Source: Betaproteobacteria bacterium (lineage in GTDB: Bacteria > Pseudomonadota > Gammaproteobacteria > Burkholderiales > CAIKXV01). From it: a stretch of 57,300 nucleotides of DNA. This document shows, in pieces, positions 46,917 through 56,517 of this stretch. A program made the position numbers and the translations under genes. Where the stretch lies: positions 1-57,300 of the forward strand of contig CANGYF010000013.1 in assembly GCA_947458265.1 (NCBI GenBank). Direction: 5' to 3'. Below the pieces are notes generated by a model, which made no database searches, was not told the origin of the DNA, and worked only from the letters and a program-made list of their open reading frames with translations. Position 1 is the stretch's first letter; the number at the start of each line of letters is the position of its first letter.

Positions 46917-47771
46917 TCACCGTGGCCGGTCGCCGAAGCGTTCGATCGTCCAGCGCTCGCAGAACGCGACCACGCCGTAGAACGCCAGCCCGAACACGCA
47001 CAGCACGCTGATGGCCGCGAGGATCAGCGCGGTCTCGGCCTGCGCCGATGCAAACAGGATCAGGTACCCGAGCCCGGCCCTGGACGTGATGAACTCGCCC
47101 ACGATCACGCCGATGATCGCGAACGTCGACGCGATCTTCATGCCGCTGAAGATGTAGGGCACCGCATGCGGCAGGCGCACCGACACGAAGGTCTGCCAGC
47201 TCGATGCGGTCAGCGCACGGCACAGCCGCAGCAGGTCGCGCTCGACGTTGTCCAGCCCGGCCAGCGTGGCAATCACCACCGGGAAGAAGCTCACGAACAC
47301 CGAGAACGACAGGCGCGCCTCCGGCCCGAGCCCGAACCAGACCACGAACAGCGGCGCCAGCGCGATCTTCGGGATCAACTGGAAGAACACCACGTTCGGA
47401 TACAGCGTCTCGCGGATGATCGTCGATGCCGACAGCAGCGAGGCGAGCGTGATGCCCAGCACCGTGGCAATGGTGAAACCGGCAAGGCTCTGCCAGATGG
47501 TCGGCCACGCGTGCTTCATCAGCAGCGGAAACGCGTTGACCAGCCGGTCGAGCACGGCAGAGGGCGGCGGCAGCAGCACCTCTGGCACCTGCGCCCAGCG
47601 CGTACCGACCTCCCACACCGCCAGCACCAGCGCAGCCGCAAGCACCGGCAGCGCGATCCGGCGCAGTGCCAACAGGTTGGCACGGCGCCGGGCCGCAGCC
47701 GCCGAGGCCGCCTGCGCGGCACCCGGCATGGCAGCGTCGGCCGGTGGATTCACCACGGATGCCGTCTGCAT
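46917..47771 (-). CDS. ABC transporter permease, nitrate/sulfonate/taurine type
   Basis: 284-residue SsuC/TauC-like permease with about six membrane helices after an Ala-rich cytoplasmic leader. Family hallmarks include VLLPPPSAVL, the PKIALAPLFVVWFGLG segment and the EAA-loop region RLPHAVPYIFSGMKIA. ATG at 47771, seven bases after the receptor gene, in the same operon. Confidence 0.93.
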   Translation of the reverse strand: MQTASVVNPPADAAMPGAAQAASAAAARRRANLLALRRIALPVLAAALVLAVWEVGTRWAQVPEVLLPPPSAVLDRLVNAFPLLMKHAWPTIWQSLAGFTIATVLGITLASLLSASTIIRETLYPNVVFFQLIPKIALAPLFVVWFGLGPEARLSFSVFVSFFPVVIATLAGLDNVERDLLRLCRALTASSWQTFVSVRLPHAVPYIFSGMKIASTFAIIGVIVGEFITSRAGLGYLILFASAQAETALILAAISVLCVFGLAFYGVVAFCERWTIERFGDRPR

Positions 47772-47778
47772 CGCCGGC

Positions 47779-48900
47779 TCAGGTCGTCAGCAGCTTGCGG
47801 ACCTTCTCGGTATTGCGCCGGATGGCCTCCCATTCGACACCCGACAGCCTGGTCCTTCCGGCGAACCGGTTGGTCACGATCTGTTCGGCCGTGAACGGCT
47901 TGCCGTCACTCAACGCGAACTTTAGGGTGGCCTCGACCATGCCCTGCACCTTCTTCATGTCGGCCACTCCGAGCCCGCCCTTGATCGCCTCGTCGGCGAC
48001 CATGGTGTGGTGGGCCAGCGCCTGCGCCAGCGCGAAATTCTCGCGTCCGTTCTTGACGGCGGCAATCTCAGGCTGCTCGCGAACGATGATGTCGATCGCT
48101 TCTTCCGGGTTGCGCAGCGTGAACACGACCGACTCGATGAAGGCGTCGACCATCGCCTGCACGAGCGGCGCGTCCTTCTCGACCATCTCGGGCCGGCAGA
48201 TGAGCTGCCCCGAATAGAAATCGAGCCCGGTCTGCGCCCAGCCCATGAATCGGGTGTCGAAGCCCAGCGACTGGAACAGCGGCAGGCTGGAGGTGCCGAT
48301 GCAGGTGATCGCATCGACCTGCTTGTTGATCAGCGCGCGCTCGATCAACTGGCTGTCGAGCGTCTGGCGGGTGATCTTCTTGCCGTCGACCTTGTTGCGG
48401 TCGAGCCAGGCGTTGAAGAACGGCGCTTCGGCCGAGGTGAGCACCATGCCGACGGTACGACCCTCGAGGTCGCTCGGCTTGCGGATCGGAGAATTCTCCG
48501 GCACCGCGACGCCCATCAGCGAGTCGTAGCCGACGGTGGCCACCGCGGTGGTGAACAGGCCACGGGCCGCATTGACCACGATGCCGGGCGTGAACACGAA
48601 GCCGAAATCGAACTTGCCGTTGGCTACCGACTGGGTGGCCGCGGGCGAGCCGAACCCGCGCGAGACCTCGAGGTCGATGCCGCGGCTCTTGAAGTAGCCA
48701 CGGTTACGCCCGACGACCGCAAAGAAGTTCGAGCCGTTGACGATCCACGGCAGCGTCAGCGTGACCTTGCGCAGGGTCTGTGCGTGGACATTCGCAAAAG
48801 GCGAGACCAATGCAGCAGCGCCGGCAGCAGCGGCACCGGTCACGAGGCGACGACGAGTGACGTCCGGGCGGGACGCCGGACGGGCAGGAACGTACGACAT
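47779..48900 (-). CDS. ABC transporter substrate-binding protein, SsuA/TauA/THI5-like
   Basis: Periplasmic receptor of 373 residues. The N-terminus has a Tat-like signal (TRRRLVTGAAAAGAAALV), with cleavage after VHA near residue 40, so export in folded form is possible. Mature protein begins KVTLTLPWIVNGSNFFAVVG, and contains GYFKSRGIDLEV, KFDFGFV and the NMT1-type DKQVDAI-like segment (NKQVDAITCIG). LPW-N-S-FAVV is seen in receptors for pyrimidine precursors and sulfonates alike, so the ligand is unassigned. ATG 48900. First gene of its operon; direct repeats lie in its upstream region. Confidence 0.92.
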   Translation of the reverse strand: MSYVPARPASRPDVTRRRLVTGAAAAGAAALVSPFANVHAQTLRKVTLTLPWIVNGSNFFAVVGRNRGYFKSRGIDLEVSRGFGSPAATQSVANGKFDFGFVFTPGIVVNAARGLFTTAVATVGYDSLMGVAVPENSPIRKPSDLEGRTVGMVLTSAEAPFFNAWLDRNKVDGKKITRQTLDSQLIERALINKQVDAITCIGTSSLPLFQSLGFDTRFMGWAQTGLDFYSGQLICRPEMVEKDAPLVQAMVDAFIESVVFTLRNPEEAIDIIVREQPEIAAVKNGRENFALAQALAHHTMVADEAIKGGLGVADMKKVQGMVEATLKFALSDGKPFTAEQIVTNRFAGRTRLSGVEWEAIRRNTEKVRKLLTT

Positions 48901-48944
48901 GGAAACTCCTGGCAGCGAATTGAGGGTGTCGCGGCGGCATCCTG

Positions 48945-48968
48945 CCCGGGTGCATCACCCGGGTGCAT
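48945..48968. repeat. 11-base direct repeat upstream of the SsuA-like receptor gene
   Basis: CCCGGGTGCAT occurs twice (48945-48955 and 48958-48968) with a two-base spacer, a 13-base period, 45-68 bases before the start codon at 48900. It lies where a regulator or leader structure could act on this operon. No regulator gene is adjacent. Confidence 0.45.
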
Positions 48969-49055
48969 GCCGTGTCTGCTCACGCCTTCTGACGAGGCGT
49001 TCGCCCTCCCTGAGGGATGCCGGCCCGCGTGATGCCGGCGTCCCGAACTGCAGGC

Positions 49056-49073
49056 CTGACTATACTGACTATA
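49056..49073. repeat. Tandem 9-base repeat in an AT-rich patch, likely promoter of the SsuA-type operon
   Basis: CTGACTATA is repeated head to tail, and on the minus strand gives two TATAGT hexamers. This is the AT-richest part of the gap between the M20 hydrolase gene and the receptor gene, both on the minus strand, so a promoter here is likely. I could not pair either hexamer with a good -35. Confidence 0.4.
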
Positions 49074-49099
49074 TAAGCAATTGCCGTGCCGCTGCGATA

Positions 49100-49121
49100 C
49101 GCGGACCCTCGCGGGTCCGCG
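49100..49121 (-). terminator. Hairpin downstream of the M20 hydrolase gene
   Basis: CGCGGACCC pairs perfectly with GGGTCCGCG around TCGC, eight bases past the stop codon of the ArgE-like gene. No U-run follows on the minus strand, so it is terminator-like rather than a classic intrinsic terminator. Confidence 0.5.
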
Positions 49122-49129
49122 CGCAGGGC

Positions 49130-50356
49130 TCAGGCAGCAACACGGTCGATCACGCCGTCGATGAACTGCTCGCAGCGTGCGAGCTGGTCGAGCGCCACCC
49201 ATTCGTTGGGCTTGTGTGCCTGCTCGATGCTGCCCGGCCCGCAGATCACCGACGGGATCCCGGCCTGCTCGAACAGTCCGGCCTCGGTGCCGTAGGACAC
49301 CGCGCCGGTATCCGAAAGCCCGGACAGTACACGGGCCAGCTTGACGATCTCGTCGTCAGCGTCGACGTTGAGCCCCGGCATCGACGACAGCAGCTCCCAG
49401 GTGAAGCCGGTGCCCGGCTGCACACGATGCATCTCGGGCAGCAGCGTGCCTTCGGCATACCCCTTGACCGCCTCGAACAGCGCGTCAGGGTCGGCACCGG
49501 GCAGGAAGCGGAACTCGAAGTCGAAGATGCACTCGTGCGGGACGATGTTGAGCTGGGTGCCGCCGCGGATCACGCCGGTATGCACCGTGGTGTGCGGTAC
49601 GTCGAACTCGGGCAGGTATGGCCCCTCGTCGCGGAACTTGCGCTGCATCGCCTTCAGGAACGCGACGATCTCGCAGGCCGCCTCGACCGCATTGACGCCC
49701 TGGGGGGCATAGGCCGAATGCGAGGCATGGCCGCGCACCTTGCAGCGCCAGGAGTGCTTGCCCTTGTGCGCGACGATCGGACGCATGAGTGTCGGCTCGC
49801 CGACCATGCAGGCGGACGGCTTCACGCCGGCGTTCGCCAGGTCGGCGATCAGCCGGCGCACGCCGATGCAGCCGATCTCTTCGTCGTACGAGAACGCGAA
49901 ATGCACCGGCGTACGCAGCTCGCGCGCCATGAATTGCGGCAGCTTCGACAGCACCACGCCGACGAATCCCTTCATGTCGGACGCCCCGCGCCCGAACAGG
50001 CGACCGTCCCGCTCGACCATGGTGAACGGATCGGTATCCCACGGCTGGCCTTCCACCGGCACCACGTCGGTATGGCCGGACAGCACCAGCCCGCCACGCC
50101 CGCCCGGCGCCCGAGGTCCGAAGGTCGCAAACAGGTTGGCCTTGCGCCGGTCGTCATCGAAGGTCAGGCGCACATCGTCCACGCCGTTGGACTTCAGGTA
50201 ATCACGGACGAAATGGATCAGTTCGAGGTTGGAATCGCGGCTGGTGGTCGGGAATCCGATCAGCTGGCGGATCATCTCGATCGACGCGTCCGAGGGTCGC
50301 GCAGGGCCGTTCGAGGAGCGACCGGCAGCGGCGGACGCGGAAGGATGGGCGTTCAT
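49130..50356 (-). CDS. argE: M20 family metallohydrolase, acetylornithine deacetylase (ArgE)-like
   Basis: Di-zinc amidohydrolase of 408 residues. Metal and catalytic residues are in the family motifs: GHTDVVPVEGQPW (His 95, Asp 97), GRGASDMKG (Asp 127), the catalytic Glu in SYDEEIG (159-160) and the next ligand in VGEPT. A dimerisation domain (KGKHSWRCKVRGHASHSA on) is inserted as usual. It is annotated as ArgE by length and motifs, but no arginine genes are nearby; divergence from a dipeptide ABC transporter suggests it may deacylate N-acyl amino acids or cleave imported peptides. ATG 50356 with GGAG eight bases upstream was preferred to GTG 50365. Confidence 0.9.
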   Translation of the reverse strand: MNAHPSASAAAGRSSNGPARPSDASIEMIRQLIGFPTTSRDSNLELIHFVRDYLKSNGVDDVRLTFDDDRRKANLFATFGPRAPGGRGGLVLSGHTDVVPVEGQPWDTDPFTMVERDGRLFGRGASDMKGFVGVVLSKLPQFMARELRTPVHFAFSYDEEIGCIGVRRLIADLANAGVKPSACMVGEPTLMRPIVAHKGKHSWRCKVRGHASHSAYAPQGVNAVEAACEIVAFLKAMQRKFRDEGPYLPEFDVPHTTVHTGVIRGGTQLNIVPHECIFDFEFRFLPGADPDALFEAVKGYAEGTLLPEMHRVQPGTGFTWELLSSMPGLNVDADDEIVKLARVLSGLSDTGAVSYGTEAGLFEQAGIPSVICGPGSIEQAHKPNEWVALDQLARCEQFIDGVIDRVAA

Positions 50357-50549
50357 GGGTGTCACTCCAGTATCGAAGGACAGGATAGGCAGGGGGTAGC
50401 GCGGCTGTCAAACCACCGTGCGGTGACCGGCAGCGCCGATCTTCCCCCGCGCCCGGCTCCGCCCCTCGTAAGGCGGCCGGACGCGCGCAGCTTCGGTATT
50501 CACGGGTGTTCGGCTATCCTGCCAATGTCGACAAAAGGGAACCCTGACG
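50357..50549. promoter_or_regulatory. Divergent promoter region, M20 hydrolase versus dipeptide ABC operon
   Basis: 193 bases between divergent starts. On the plus strand CTATCCT near 50515 is the best -10-like sequence; a similar GTATCCT lies before the racemase gene at about 38947. No -35 or operator was assigned. Confidence 0.35.
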
Positions 50550-52142
50550 ATGCCATCGATGCGCCGCGTGACCGCCACTGCACTCCTGCTGCTGGTCGCA
50601 ACCAGTGCCCTCGTCGCGCTGCCGCAGGCGCCGGCGCGCGCTCAGGAACTGTCGATCGGCCTGTCCGCGGCGATCACCTCGATGGACCCGCACTTCCACA
50701 ACCTTTCGCCGAACAACAACGTGATGGAGCATCTCTACGAGACGCTGGTCGCGAAGGATGGCAGCTACCGGTTGCGCCCAGGCCTCGCCGAATCCTGGCG
50801 CACGGTCGACGACCTCACCTGGGAATTCCGGCTGCGCAAGGGCGTGCGCTTCCACGACGGCTCCGACTTCACCGCCGCCGACGTGGTCGCCTCGCTGCGC
50901 CGCGCGCCGAACGTGCCGAAAAGCCCGTCCTCGTTCGGCATCTACACCCGGCAGATCGCCGACGTGCAGGTGGTCGATCCGTTCACCATCCGGGTGCGCA
51001 CGAAGACACCGTACCCGCTGCTGCCCAACGACCTGTCGACCATCTACGTGATTTCGGCAAAGCACGAGAAGGCGAGCACCGAGGACTTCAATGCCGGCCG
51101 CGCGATCAACGGCACCGGCCCGTGGCGCTTCGTGCGCTGGCAGCTCGACGACCGGATCGAACTCGCGCGCAACGACGCCTACTGGGGGCCGAAGCCGGCC
51201 TGGGAACGCGCGACGCTGCGCATCATCGCAAAGGATCCGACGCGGGTCGCGGCGCTGCTCGCCGGCGACGTGCGCGCGATCGAGAACGTGCCCACCGCCG
51301 ACATCGCACGCCTCGCACTGAACAAGGAGCTGACGCTGTCGCGCGGCATCTCGAACCGCTTCATCTACCTGCACATGGACAGTGCGCGCGACCGCTCGCC
51401 GTTCGTCGCCGATGCCAGCGGTAAACCGCTGGAGAAGAACCCGCTGAAGGACGTGCGGGTGCGCCGGGCGATGTCGATGGCGGTGAACCGGCAGGCGATC
51501 GCGGACAAGGTGATGGAAGGCGCGGCGGTGCCCACCGGCCAGCTGCTGCCGCCGGGGCTGTTCGGCCACGTGCCGGGCATCCGCCCGCCAGCCTACGACC
51601 CCGATGGCGCACGCCGGCTGCTCGCCGAGGCGGGCTATCCGGACGGCTTCACGATTACCCTGCATGCGCCCAACGACCGCTACGTGAACGACGAGCAGGT
51701 CGCGCAGGCGGTGGCCGGCATGCTGTCGAAGGTGGGCATCCGTACCCGGGTCGAGGCGATGCCCTCGGCGGTGTTCTTCAGCCGGGCGAACAACCTCGAG
51801 TTCAGCTTCCTGCTTGCGGGTTGGGCGGCGGCCACCGGGGAAGCCTCCTCGTCACTGCGCTCGCTGCTGGCCACCTTCGACAAGGAGAAGGGCCTGGGCG
51901 TATCCAACCGCGGTCGCTACTCGAATGCGAAGGTCGACCAGCTCACCGAGAAGGGACTCTCCACGCTGAACGACCCGGCACGCGAGAAGCTGTTCCAGGC
52001 CGCTACCGAGGCGGCAATCGCCGATGTCGGGCTGATCCCGCTGTACCACCAGGTCGGCGTCTGGGGCATGCGGCGCGGGCTCGGCTACACGGCGCGTACC
52101 GACGAGGCGACCTGGGCGCACGAATTCAGCCTCGAGAAGTAA
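50550..52142 (+). CDS. dppA: Peptide ABC transporter substrate-binding protein (DppA/OppA family)
   Basis: Periplasmic receptor of 530 residues for di- or oligopeptides or similar solutes. Signal peptide residues 1-31 (RR, then a Leu-rich core, ending ARA). Mature blocks are those of the SBP_bac_5 family: SMDPHFHNLSPNNNVMEHLYETL, PGLAESWRTVDDLTWEFRLRKGVRFHDG (family signature, quoted in pieces: LAESW and LRKGVRFHDG) and NGTGPWRFVRW. ATG 50550 with AAGGGA upstream. First gene of a five-gene dppABCDF-type operon. Confidence 0.94.
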   Translation: MPSMRRVTATALLLLVATSALVALPQAPARAQELSIGLSAAITSMDPHFHNLSPNNNVMEHLYETLVAKDGSYRLRPGLAESWRTVDDLTWEFRLRKGVRFHDGSDFTAADVVASLRRAPNVPKSPSSFGIYTRQIADVQVVDPFTIRVRTKTPYPLLPNDLSTIYVISAKHEKASTEDFNAGRAINGTGPWRFVRWQLDDRIELARNDAYWGPKPAWERATLRIIAKDPTRVAALLAGDVRAIENVPTADIARLALNKELTLSRGISNRFIYLHMDSARDRSPFVADASGKPLEKNPLKDVRVRRAMSMAVNRQAIADKVMEGAAVPTGQLLPPGLFGHVPGIRPPAYDPDGARRLLAEAGYPDGFTITLHAPNDRYVNDEQVAQAVAGMLSKVGIRTRVEAMPSAVFFSRANNLEFSFLLAGWAAATGEASSSLRSLLATFDKEKGLGVSNRGRYSNAKVDQLTEKGLSTLNDPAREKLFQAATEAAIADVGLIPLYHQVGVWGMRRGLGYTARTDEATWAHEFSLEK

Positions 52143-52173
52143 TCCGCCCTCCAGCGCCAGGATATCGCCGACC

Positions 52174-53157
52174 GTGCTCGCCTTCATGTTGCGCCGCCTG
52201 ATGCAGAGCACCGGCGTGCTGTTCGTGATGTCGTTGCTGGTGTTCTTCGGCGTCTACGCGATCGGCAACCCGGTCGACATCCTGGTCAACCCCAACGCCG
52301 ACCAGCAGGACATCGCGCGCGCGATCGCCGAACTCGGCCTCGACCAGCCGCTGTATCTGCAGTACTGGCATTTCCTCACCAGTGCCCTGTCGGGCGACCT
52401 CGGGCGCTCCTTCTCCACCGGCATCCCGGCACTGGAGTTGATCTTCCAGCGCATGCCGGCGACGCTGGAACTGGCGGCTGCATCGATGGCGATCGCCATC
52501 GTGCTGGGCATCCCGCTCGGGCTGTATGCCGGACTGCGCCCGGATTCGAAGATCGCGAAGGGCATCATGGCCGGCTCCATCCTCGGCTTCAGCCTGCCGA
52601 CCTTCTGGGTCGGGCTGATGCTGATCATGGTGTTCTCGGTCTGGCTCGGCTGGCTGCCACCCACTGGCCGCGGCGACACGGTCGAACTGCTCGGGGTCCA
52701 GGTGTCCTTCCTCACGCTGGACGGCTGGAGCCACCTGCTGCTGCCGGCCACCAACCTCGCACTGTTCAACCTCGCGCTGCTGATCCGGCTCACCCGTGCC
52801 GGCACGCGCGAGGTCATGGTGCAGGACTACATCCGCTTCGCGCGTGCCAAGGGGCTTTCGGACTCCCGCATCATCGGCGTGCACGTGCTGAAGAACATCA
52901 TGATCCCGATCGTCACCATCGTCGGTCTCGAGTTCGGCTCGGTGATCGCGTTCGCGGTGGTCACCGAGAGCATCTTCGCCTGGCCGGGCATGGGCAAGCT
53001 GCTGATCGATTCCATCAACCAGCTCGACCGGCCGGTGATCGTCGCCTACGTGCTGCTGATCGTGCTGATGTTCGTGCTGATCAACCTGGTGGTTGACGTG
53101 CTCTATTCGCTGCTCGACCCGCGCATCCGGCTGGCCGATGCGGGCGGTGCGCGATGA
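52174..53157 (+). CDS. dppB: Peptide ABC transporter permease (DppB-like)
   Basis: 327-residue inner-membrane permease with six helices; N-terminal LRRLMQSTGVLFVMSLLVFF and the cytoplasmic DYIRFARAKGLSDSRI (EAA loop) are characteristic of DppB. The GTG at 52174 gives the full first segment; ATG 52186 is an alternative. It overlaps dppC by four bases (ATGA). Confidence 0.94.
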   Translation: MLAFMLRRLMQSTGVLFVMSLLVFFGVYAIGNPVDILVNPNADQQDIARAIAELGLDQPLYLQYWHFLTSALSGDLGRSFSTGIPALELIFQRMPATLELAAASMAIAIVLGIPLGLYAGLRPDSKIAKGIMAGSILGFSLPTFWVGLMLIMVFSVWLGWLPPTGRGDTVELLGVQVSFLTLDGWSHLLLPATNLALFNLALLIRLTRAGTREVMVQDYIRFARAKGLSDSRIIGVHVLKNIMIPIVTIVGLEFGSVIAFAVVTESIFAWPGMGKLLIDSINQLDRPVIVAYVLLIVLMFVLINLVVDVLYSLLDPRIRLADAGGAR

Positions 53158-54038
53158 GCGCGGCGGTCCAGTCCCCGCTGCGCCGGTTCCTCGCCGAATT
53201 CGCCGCGAGCCGCGTCGCGCTGGGTGCAGCCGTGCTGCTCGCTGCCATCCTGTTCGCTGCGCTGTTCGCGCCGCTGCTCTCGCCGCAGGACCCGTACGAC
53301 CTCGCCCAGCTCGACATCATGGACTCGAAGCTCGAGCCGGGCGCGAAGGGCGCGGCCGGCAATACCTTCGTGCTCGGATCGGACGAGCAGGGCCGCGACC
53401 TGTGGAGCGCGATCCTTTACGGGCTGCGGATCAGCCTCGGCGTCGGCGTGCTGGCCACGCTGGTGGCGATGGCCTTCGGCACGCTCGTGGGCCTGGGCTC
53501 GGCATGGATCGGCGGGCGCTTCGATTCGCTGATGATGCGCATCGTCGACCTGCAGCTGTCGTTCCCGGCGATCCTGGTCGCGCTGGTGCTGCTGGCCGTG
53601 CTTGGCCAGGGCGTCGACAAGGTGGTGCTGGCGCTGGTCATCGTGCAGTGGGCCTATTACGCACGCACGGTACGCGGCAGCGCGCTGGTCGAGCGCAACC
53701 GGGAATACATCGAGGCAGCGCGCTGCCTGGCGCTGTCGCCGGCTCGCATCGTGCTGCGCCACCTGCTGCCCAACTGCCTGCCGCCGCTGATCGTGATCGC
53801 CACCGTGCAGGTCGCACATGCGATCGCGCTCGAGGCCACGCTGTCCTTCCTCGGGCTGGGCATGCCGATCACCTCGCCCTCGCTCGGTCTGCTGATCGCC
53901 AATGGCTACACCCAGCTGCTGTCGGGCAAGTACTGGATCAGCTTCTTCCCCGGCGTGGCGCTGGTGCTGACCATCGTCGCGATCAACCTGGTCGGCGACC
54001 AGCTGCGCGACGTGCTCAACCCGAGGCTGTCGCGATGA
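53154..54038 (+). CDS. dppC: Peptide ABC transporter permease (DppC-like)
   Basis: Second permease, 294 residues, six helices; the periplasmic segment LGSDEQGRDLWSAILYGLR and the EAA loop YIEAARCLALSPARI are typical of DppC. Its ATG overlaps the stop of dppB, and its stop overlaps the start of dppD, both as ATGA. Confidence 0.94.
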   Translation: MSAAVQSPLRRFLAEFAASRVALGAAVLLAAILFAALFAPLLSPQDPYDLAQLDIMDSKLEPGAKGAAGNTFVLGSDEQGRDLWSAILYGLRISLGVGVLATLVAMAFGTLVGLGSAWIGGRFDSLMMRIVDLQLSFPAILVALVLLAVLGQGVDKVVLALVIVQWAYYARTVRGSALVERNREYIEAARCLALSPARIVLRHLLPNCLPPLIVIATVQVAHAIALEATLSFLGLGMPITSPSLGLLIANGYTQLLSGKYWISFFPGVALVLTIVAINLVGDQLRDVLNPRLSR

Positions 54039-55051
54039 GCGCCGCCAACGCATCCGGCCGGCCGCCCCTGCTCCAGGTCGAGGGACTGGTGACAGTGTTC
54101 CCGACGCGCAACGGCCTTCTGCGCGCGGTGGACGGCGTGGACTTCACCCTCGAACGGGGCGAGATCCTCGGGCTGGTCGGCGAGTCCGGCTCAGGCAAGA
54201 GCGTGACCGGCTTCTCGATCCTCGGCCTGGTCGACCCGCCCGGACGCATCACCGGTGGCCGCGTGCTGCTGGACGGGGTCGACCTGGCCACGCTCGACGA
54301 GCGTGCCCGGCGCGCGATCCGCGGCAAGCGCATCGCGATGATCTTCCAGGATCCGATGATGACGCTCAACCCGGTGCTGCGCATCGACACGCAGATGATC
54401 GAGGCGGTCACCGCGCACGAGTCCGTCGGCACTGCGCAGGCACGCGACCGTGCGCGCGCGGCGCTGGTGCAGGTGGGCATCGCCGCACCGGACGAACGGC
54501 TGCTCGCCTATCCGCACCAGCTCTCCGGCGGCATGCGCCAGCGGGTGGCGATCGCGATCGCACTCGTCAACCGGCCGGACCTGATCATCGCCGACGAGCC
54601 GACCACCGCGCTCGACGTGACCATCCAGGGACAGATCCTGTACGAGATGCAGGCGCTGGTGCGCGAGTCCGGCACCGCGCTGGTCTGGATCACCCACGAC
54701 CTGTCGGTGGTCGCGGGGCTGGCCGACCGGGTGTGCGTGATGTATGCCGGACGCATCGTCGAGGCCGGACCGGTCGACACCGTGCTCGATGCGCCGCGCC
54801 ATCCGTACACCCGCGGGCTGATCGACTCGGTACCCGCAATGAACCCGCGCGGTCGCCCGCTGGCCCAGATCCCCGGCAACACGCCCTCTCCGATCGACCT
54901 TCCGCCCGGCTGTGCGTTCCGGGCGCGCTGTGGGCGCGCGATCGAGCGCTGCGTCGAGATGCCGGCGTTGGCTTCGCCAGGCGACGAAGGCCAGGGCCGG
55001 CGCAGCGCACGCTGCTGGCATCCGGTGCCGCTGCCGCAGGCCACACGATGA
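54035..55051 (+). CDS. dppD: Peptide ABC transporter ATP-binding protein (DppD-like)
   Basis: 338-residue ATPase. Walker A GESGSGKS at 49-56, signature LSGGMRQRV, Walker [12 protein letters not shown], switch His in [11 protein letters not shown]. The C-terminal oligopeptide-transporter extension contains the cysteine pattern C-x5-C-x6-C ([14 protein letters not shown]) that in DppD/OppD holds an iron-sulfur cluster or metal. ATG 54035 overlaps dppC by four bases and its stop overlaps dppF. Confidence 0.95.
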   Translation: MSAANASGRPPLLQVEGLVTVFPTRNGLLRAVDGVDFTLERGEILGLVGESGSGKSVTGFSILGLVDPPGRITGGRVLLDGVDLATLDERARRAIRGKRIAMIFQDPMMTLNPVLRIDTQMIEAVTAHESVGTAQARDRARAALVQVGIAAPDERLLAYPHQLSGGMRQRVAIAIALVNRPDLIIADEPTTALDVTIQGQILYEMQALVRESGTALVWITHDLSVVAGLADRVCVMYAGRIVEAGPVDTVLDAPRHPYTRGLIDSVPAMNPRGRPLAQIPGNTPSPIDLPPGCAFRARCGRAIERCVEMPALASPGDEGQGRRSARCWHPVPLPQATR

Positions 55052-56052
55052 ATGCACCAGTCCCGCTGCTGGAACTGCGAGGCATCGAGCGCCGCTTCGA
55101 ACGGCCGCTCGACCTCGCCGAACGGATCGCGAACCGCTTCGGCGCCGGGAAGGCCGCACAGGTGGTGCATGCAGTGGATGGCGTCGACCTGTCGCTCGCG
55201 CGCGGCGAGGTGGTCGGCCTGGCCGGCGAATCCGGCTGCGGCAAGTCGACGCTGGCACGCATCGCCGCCGGCATCCTGGAACCCGGACGCGGCGAACGAC
55301 TGTGGCAGGGCCGCTCGATCGCAGCGATGCCGAAAGCGGAGAAGACCGCCACCGAACTCAAGGTGCAGATGATCTTCCAGGACGCGTTCGCCTCGCTGGA
55401 CCCGCGCATGCGCGTGGACGACCTGATCGCCGAGGCACCGCTGGCGCACCGGCTGTTCGACCGCGCGCAGAAGGATGAACGGGTCGACGCGATGCTGCGC
55501 CAGGTCGGGCTGGACCCGGCGATGAAGCGGCGCTGGCCGCACCAGTTCTCGGGCGGCCAGCGCAGCCGCATCGGCATCGCCCGTGCACTCGCGGTACGGC
55601 CGGAACTGCTGGTCTGCGACGAGGCGGTGGCCGCGCTGGACGTATCGATCCAGGCGCAGGTGCTGAACCTGTTCATGCAGCTGCGCGCCGACCTCGGCCT
55701 CACCTACCTGTTCATCAGCCACGACCTGGGCGTGATCCGCCACCTGGCCGATCGGGTGCTGATCATGTACCTCGGCCGGATCGTCGAGTCGGCGCCGGCG
55801 GCGGAACTGTTCGATGCGCCGAACCATCCGTACACGCAGGCGCTGCTGGCCGAGGTACCGACGCTCGCGCTGCGCCGCCGCCAGTACCACCCGGTGCGCG
55901 GCGAGATCCCCTCGCCCCTCGCGCCGCCGCCGGGCTGCCATTTCCATCCGCGCTGCCCGCATGCCATGCCGCGCTGTGCGGTCGAGGCGCCAGCCCTGCG
56001 CGAGATCGCGCCCGGGCGACGGTCGGCCTGCCACCTGAACGATGGAACCTGA
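55048..56052 (+). CDS. dppF: Peptide ABC transporter ATP-binding protein (DppF-like)
   Basis: 334-residue ATPase partnering DppD. Walker A GESGCGKS at 60-67, the signature reads FSGGQRSRI, and Walker B is [10 protein letters not shown], where DEPVSALD is commoner; both variants occur in working DppF proteins. The C-terminal cysteine-rich segment [14 protein letters not shown] matches the family. ATG 55048 overlaps dppD by four bases. Its last 11 bases overlap the start of a small membrane protein gene. Confidence 0.94.
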   Translation: MNAPVPLLELRGIERRFERPLDLAERIANRFGAGKAAQVVHAVDGVDLSLARGEVVGLAGESGCGKSTLARIAAGILEPGRGERLWQGRSIAAMPKAEKTATELKVQMIFQDAFASLDPRMRVDDLIAEAPLAHRLFDRAQKDERVDAMLRQVGLDPAMKRRWPHQFSGGQRSRIGIARALAVRPELLVCDEAVAALDVSIQAQVLNLFMQLRADLGLTYLFISHDLGVIRHLADRVLIMYLGRIVESAPAAELFDAPNHPYTQALLAEVPTLALRRRQYHPVRGEIPSPLAPPPGCHFHPRCPHAMPRCAVEAPALREIAPGRRSACHLNDGT

Positions 56053-56422
56053 GCGCCCCCGGCACGACGAGCAGGCCCCGGTCAACGACGGCCTGCCGAG
56101 GCCGGATGCGGCGGCGCCCGCACGCCCGCCGCTGCTCGATCCCCCGGTCGCGGTCGAAGCGGTGTTCGCCTTCCTGCTGTCCGGGCTGCTCTGCTGGAAT
56201 GCATGGCCGTGGATCGCGGCGCAGGCAGCCGGAGAAACAGGAACGCCGGGCGGGCCCTCGGCGATCATCGGTGCCGTGCTGCTCTACGGGCTGGCCTGGC
56301 CGGCGATAGCGGCCGCGACGATGGGTGCCCTTCACTACGCGCTGCGGGGGCTGGCGCCCGGGGTGCGATTGGCGGTGTCGGGTGTACTGCTGGCCGGGCT
56401 ACTGACCACCCTTCTCTTCTGA
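56042..56422 (+). CDS. Hypothetical small membrane protein
   Basis: 126 residues with no family I recognise. An N-terminal 35 residues are hydrophilic and Pro/Ala/Asp-rich; three hydrophobic helices follow at about 37-60, 74-95 and 104-125. ATG 56042 lies inside the end of dppF (11-base overlap), and the frame has continuous plausible coding composition, so it is likely the last gene of the dipeptide operon. It could be an accessory to transport or unrelated. Confidence 0.6.
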   Translation: MEPERPRHDEQAPVNDGLPRPDAAAPARPPLLDPPVAVEAVFAFLLSGLLCWNAWPWIAAQAAGETGTPGGPSAIIGAVLLYGLAWPAIAAATMGALHYALRGLAPGVRLAVSGVLLAGLLTTLLF

Positions 56423-56487
56423 ATGGACGACGGCTTCAGCGGCTCGGCATCGTTTCCGGTCGTTGCATGCCGCGTCTGCCCTCGCTA

Positions 56488-56504
56488 GCATTACCCAGTA
56501 ATGC
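56488..56504. promoter_or_regulatory. Inverted repeat, probable toxin-antitoxin operator
   Basis: GCATTAC and GTAATGC form a perfect seven-base inverted repeat around CCA, 14 bases before the antitoxin ATG. Palindromes of this kind overlapping the promoter are the usual autoregulatory sites of AbrB-type antitoxins. Confidence 0.6.
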
Positions 56505-56517
56505 ATCCGGGGTGCGC

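Noticed and set aside
46030..48900. Assigning the ABC transporter as taurine-specific (tauABC) because a TauD-family gene is in the window
   Set aside because: The TauD-like gene is more than 10 kb away in a different operon, and the receptor motifs do not separate sulfonate from pyrimidine-type ligands.
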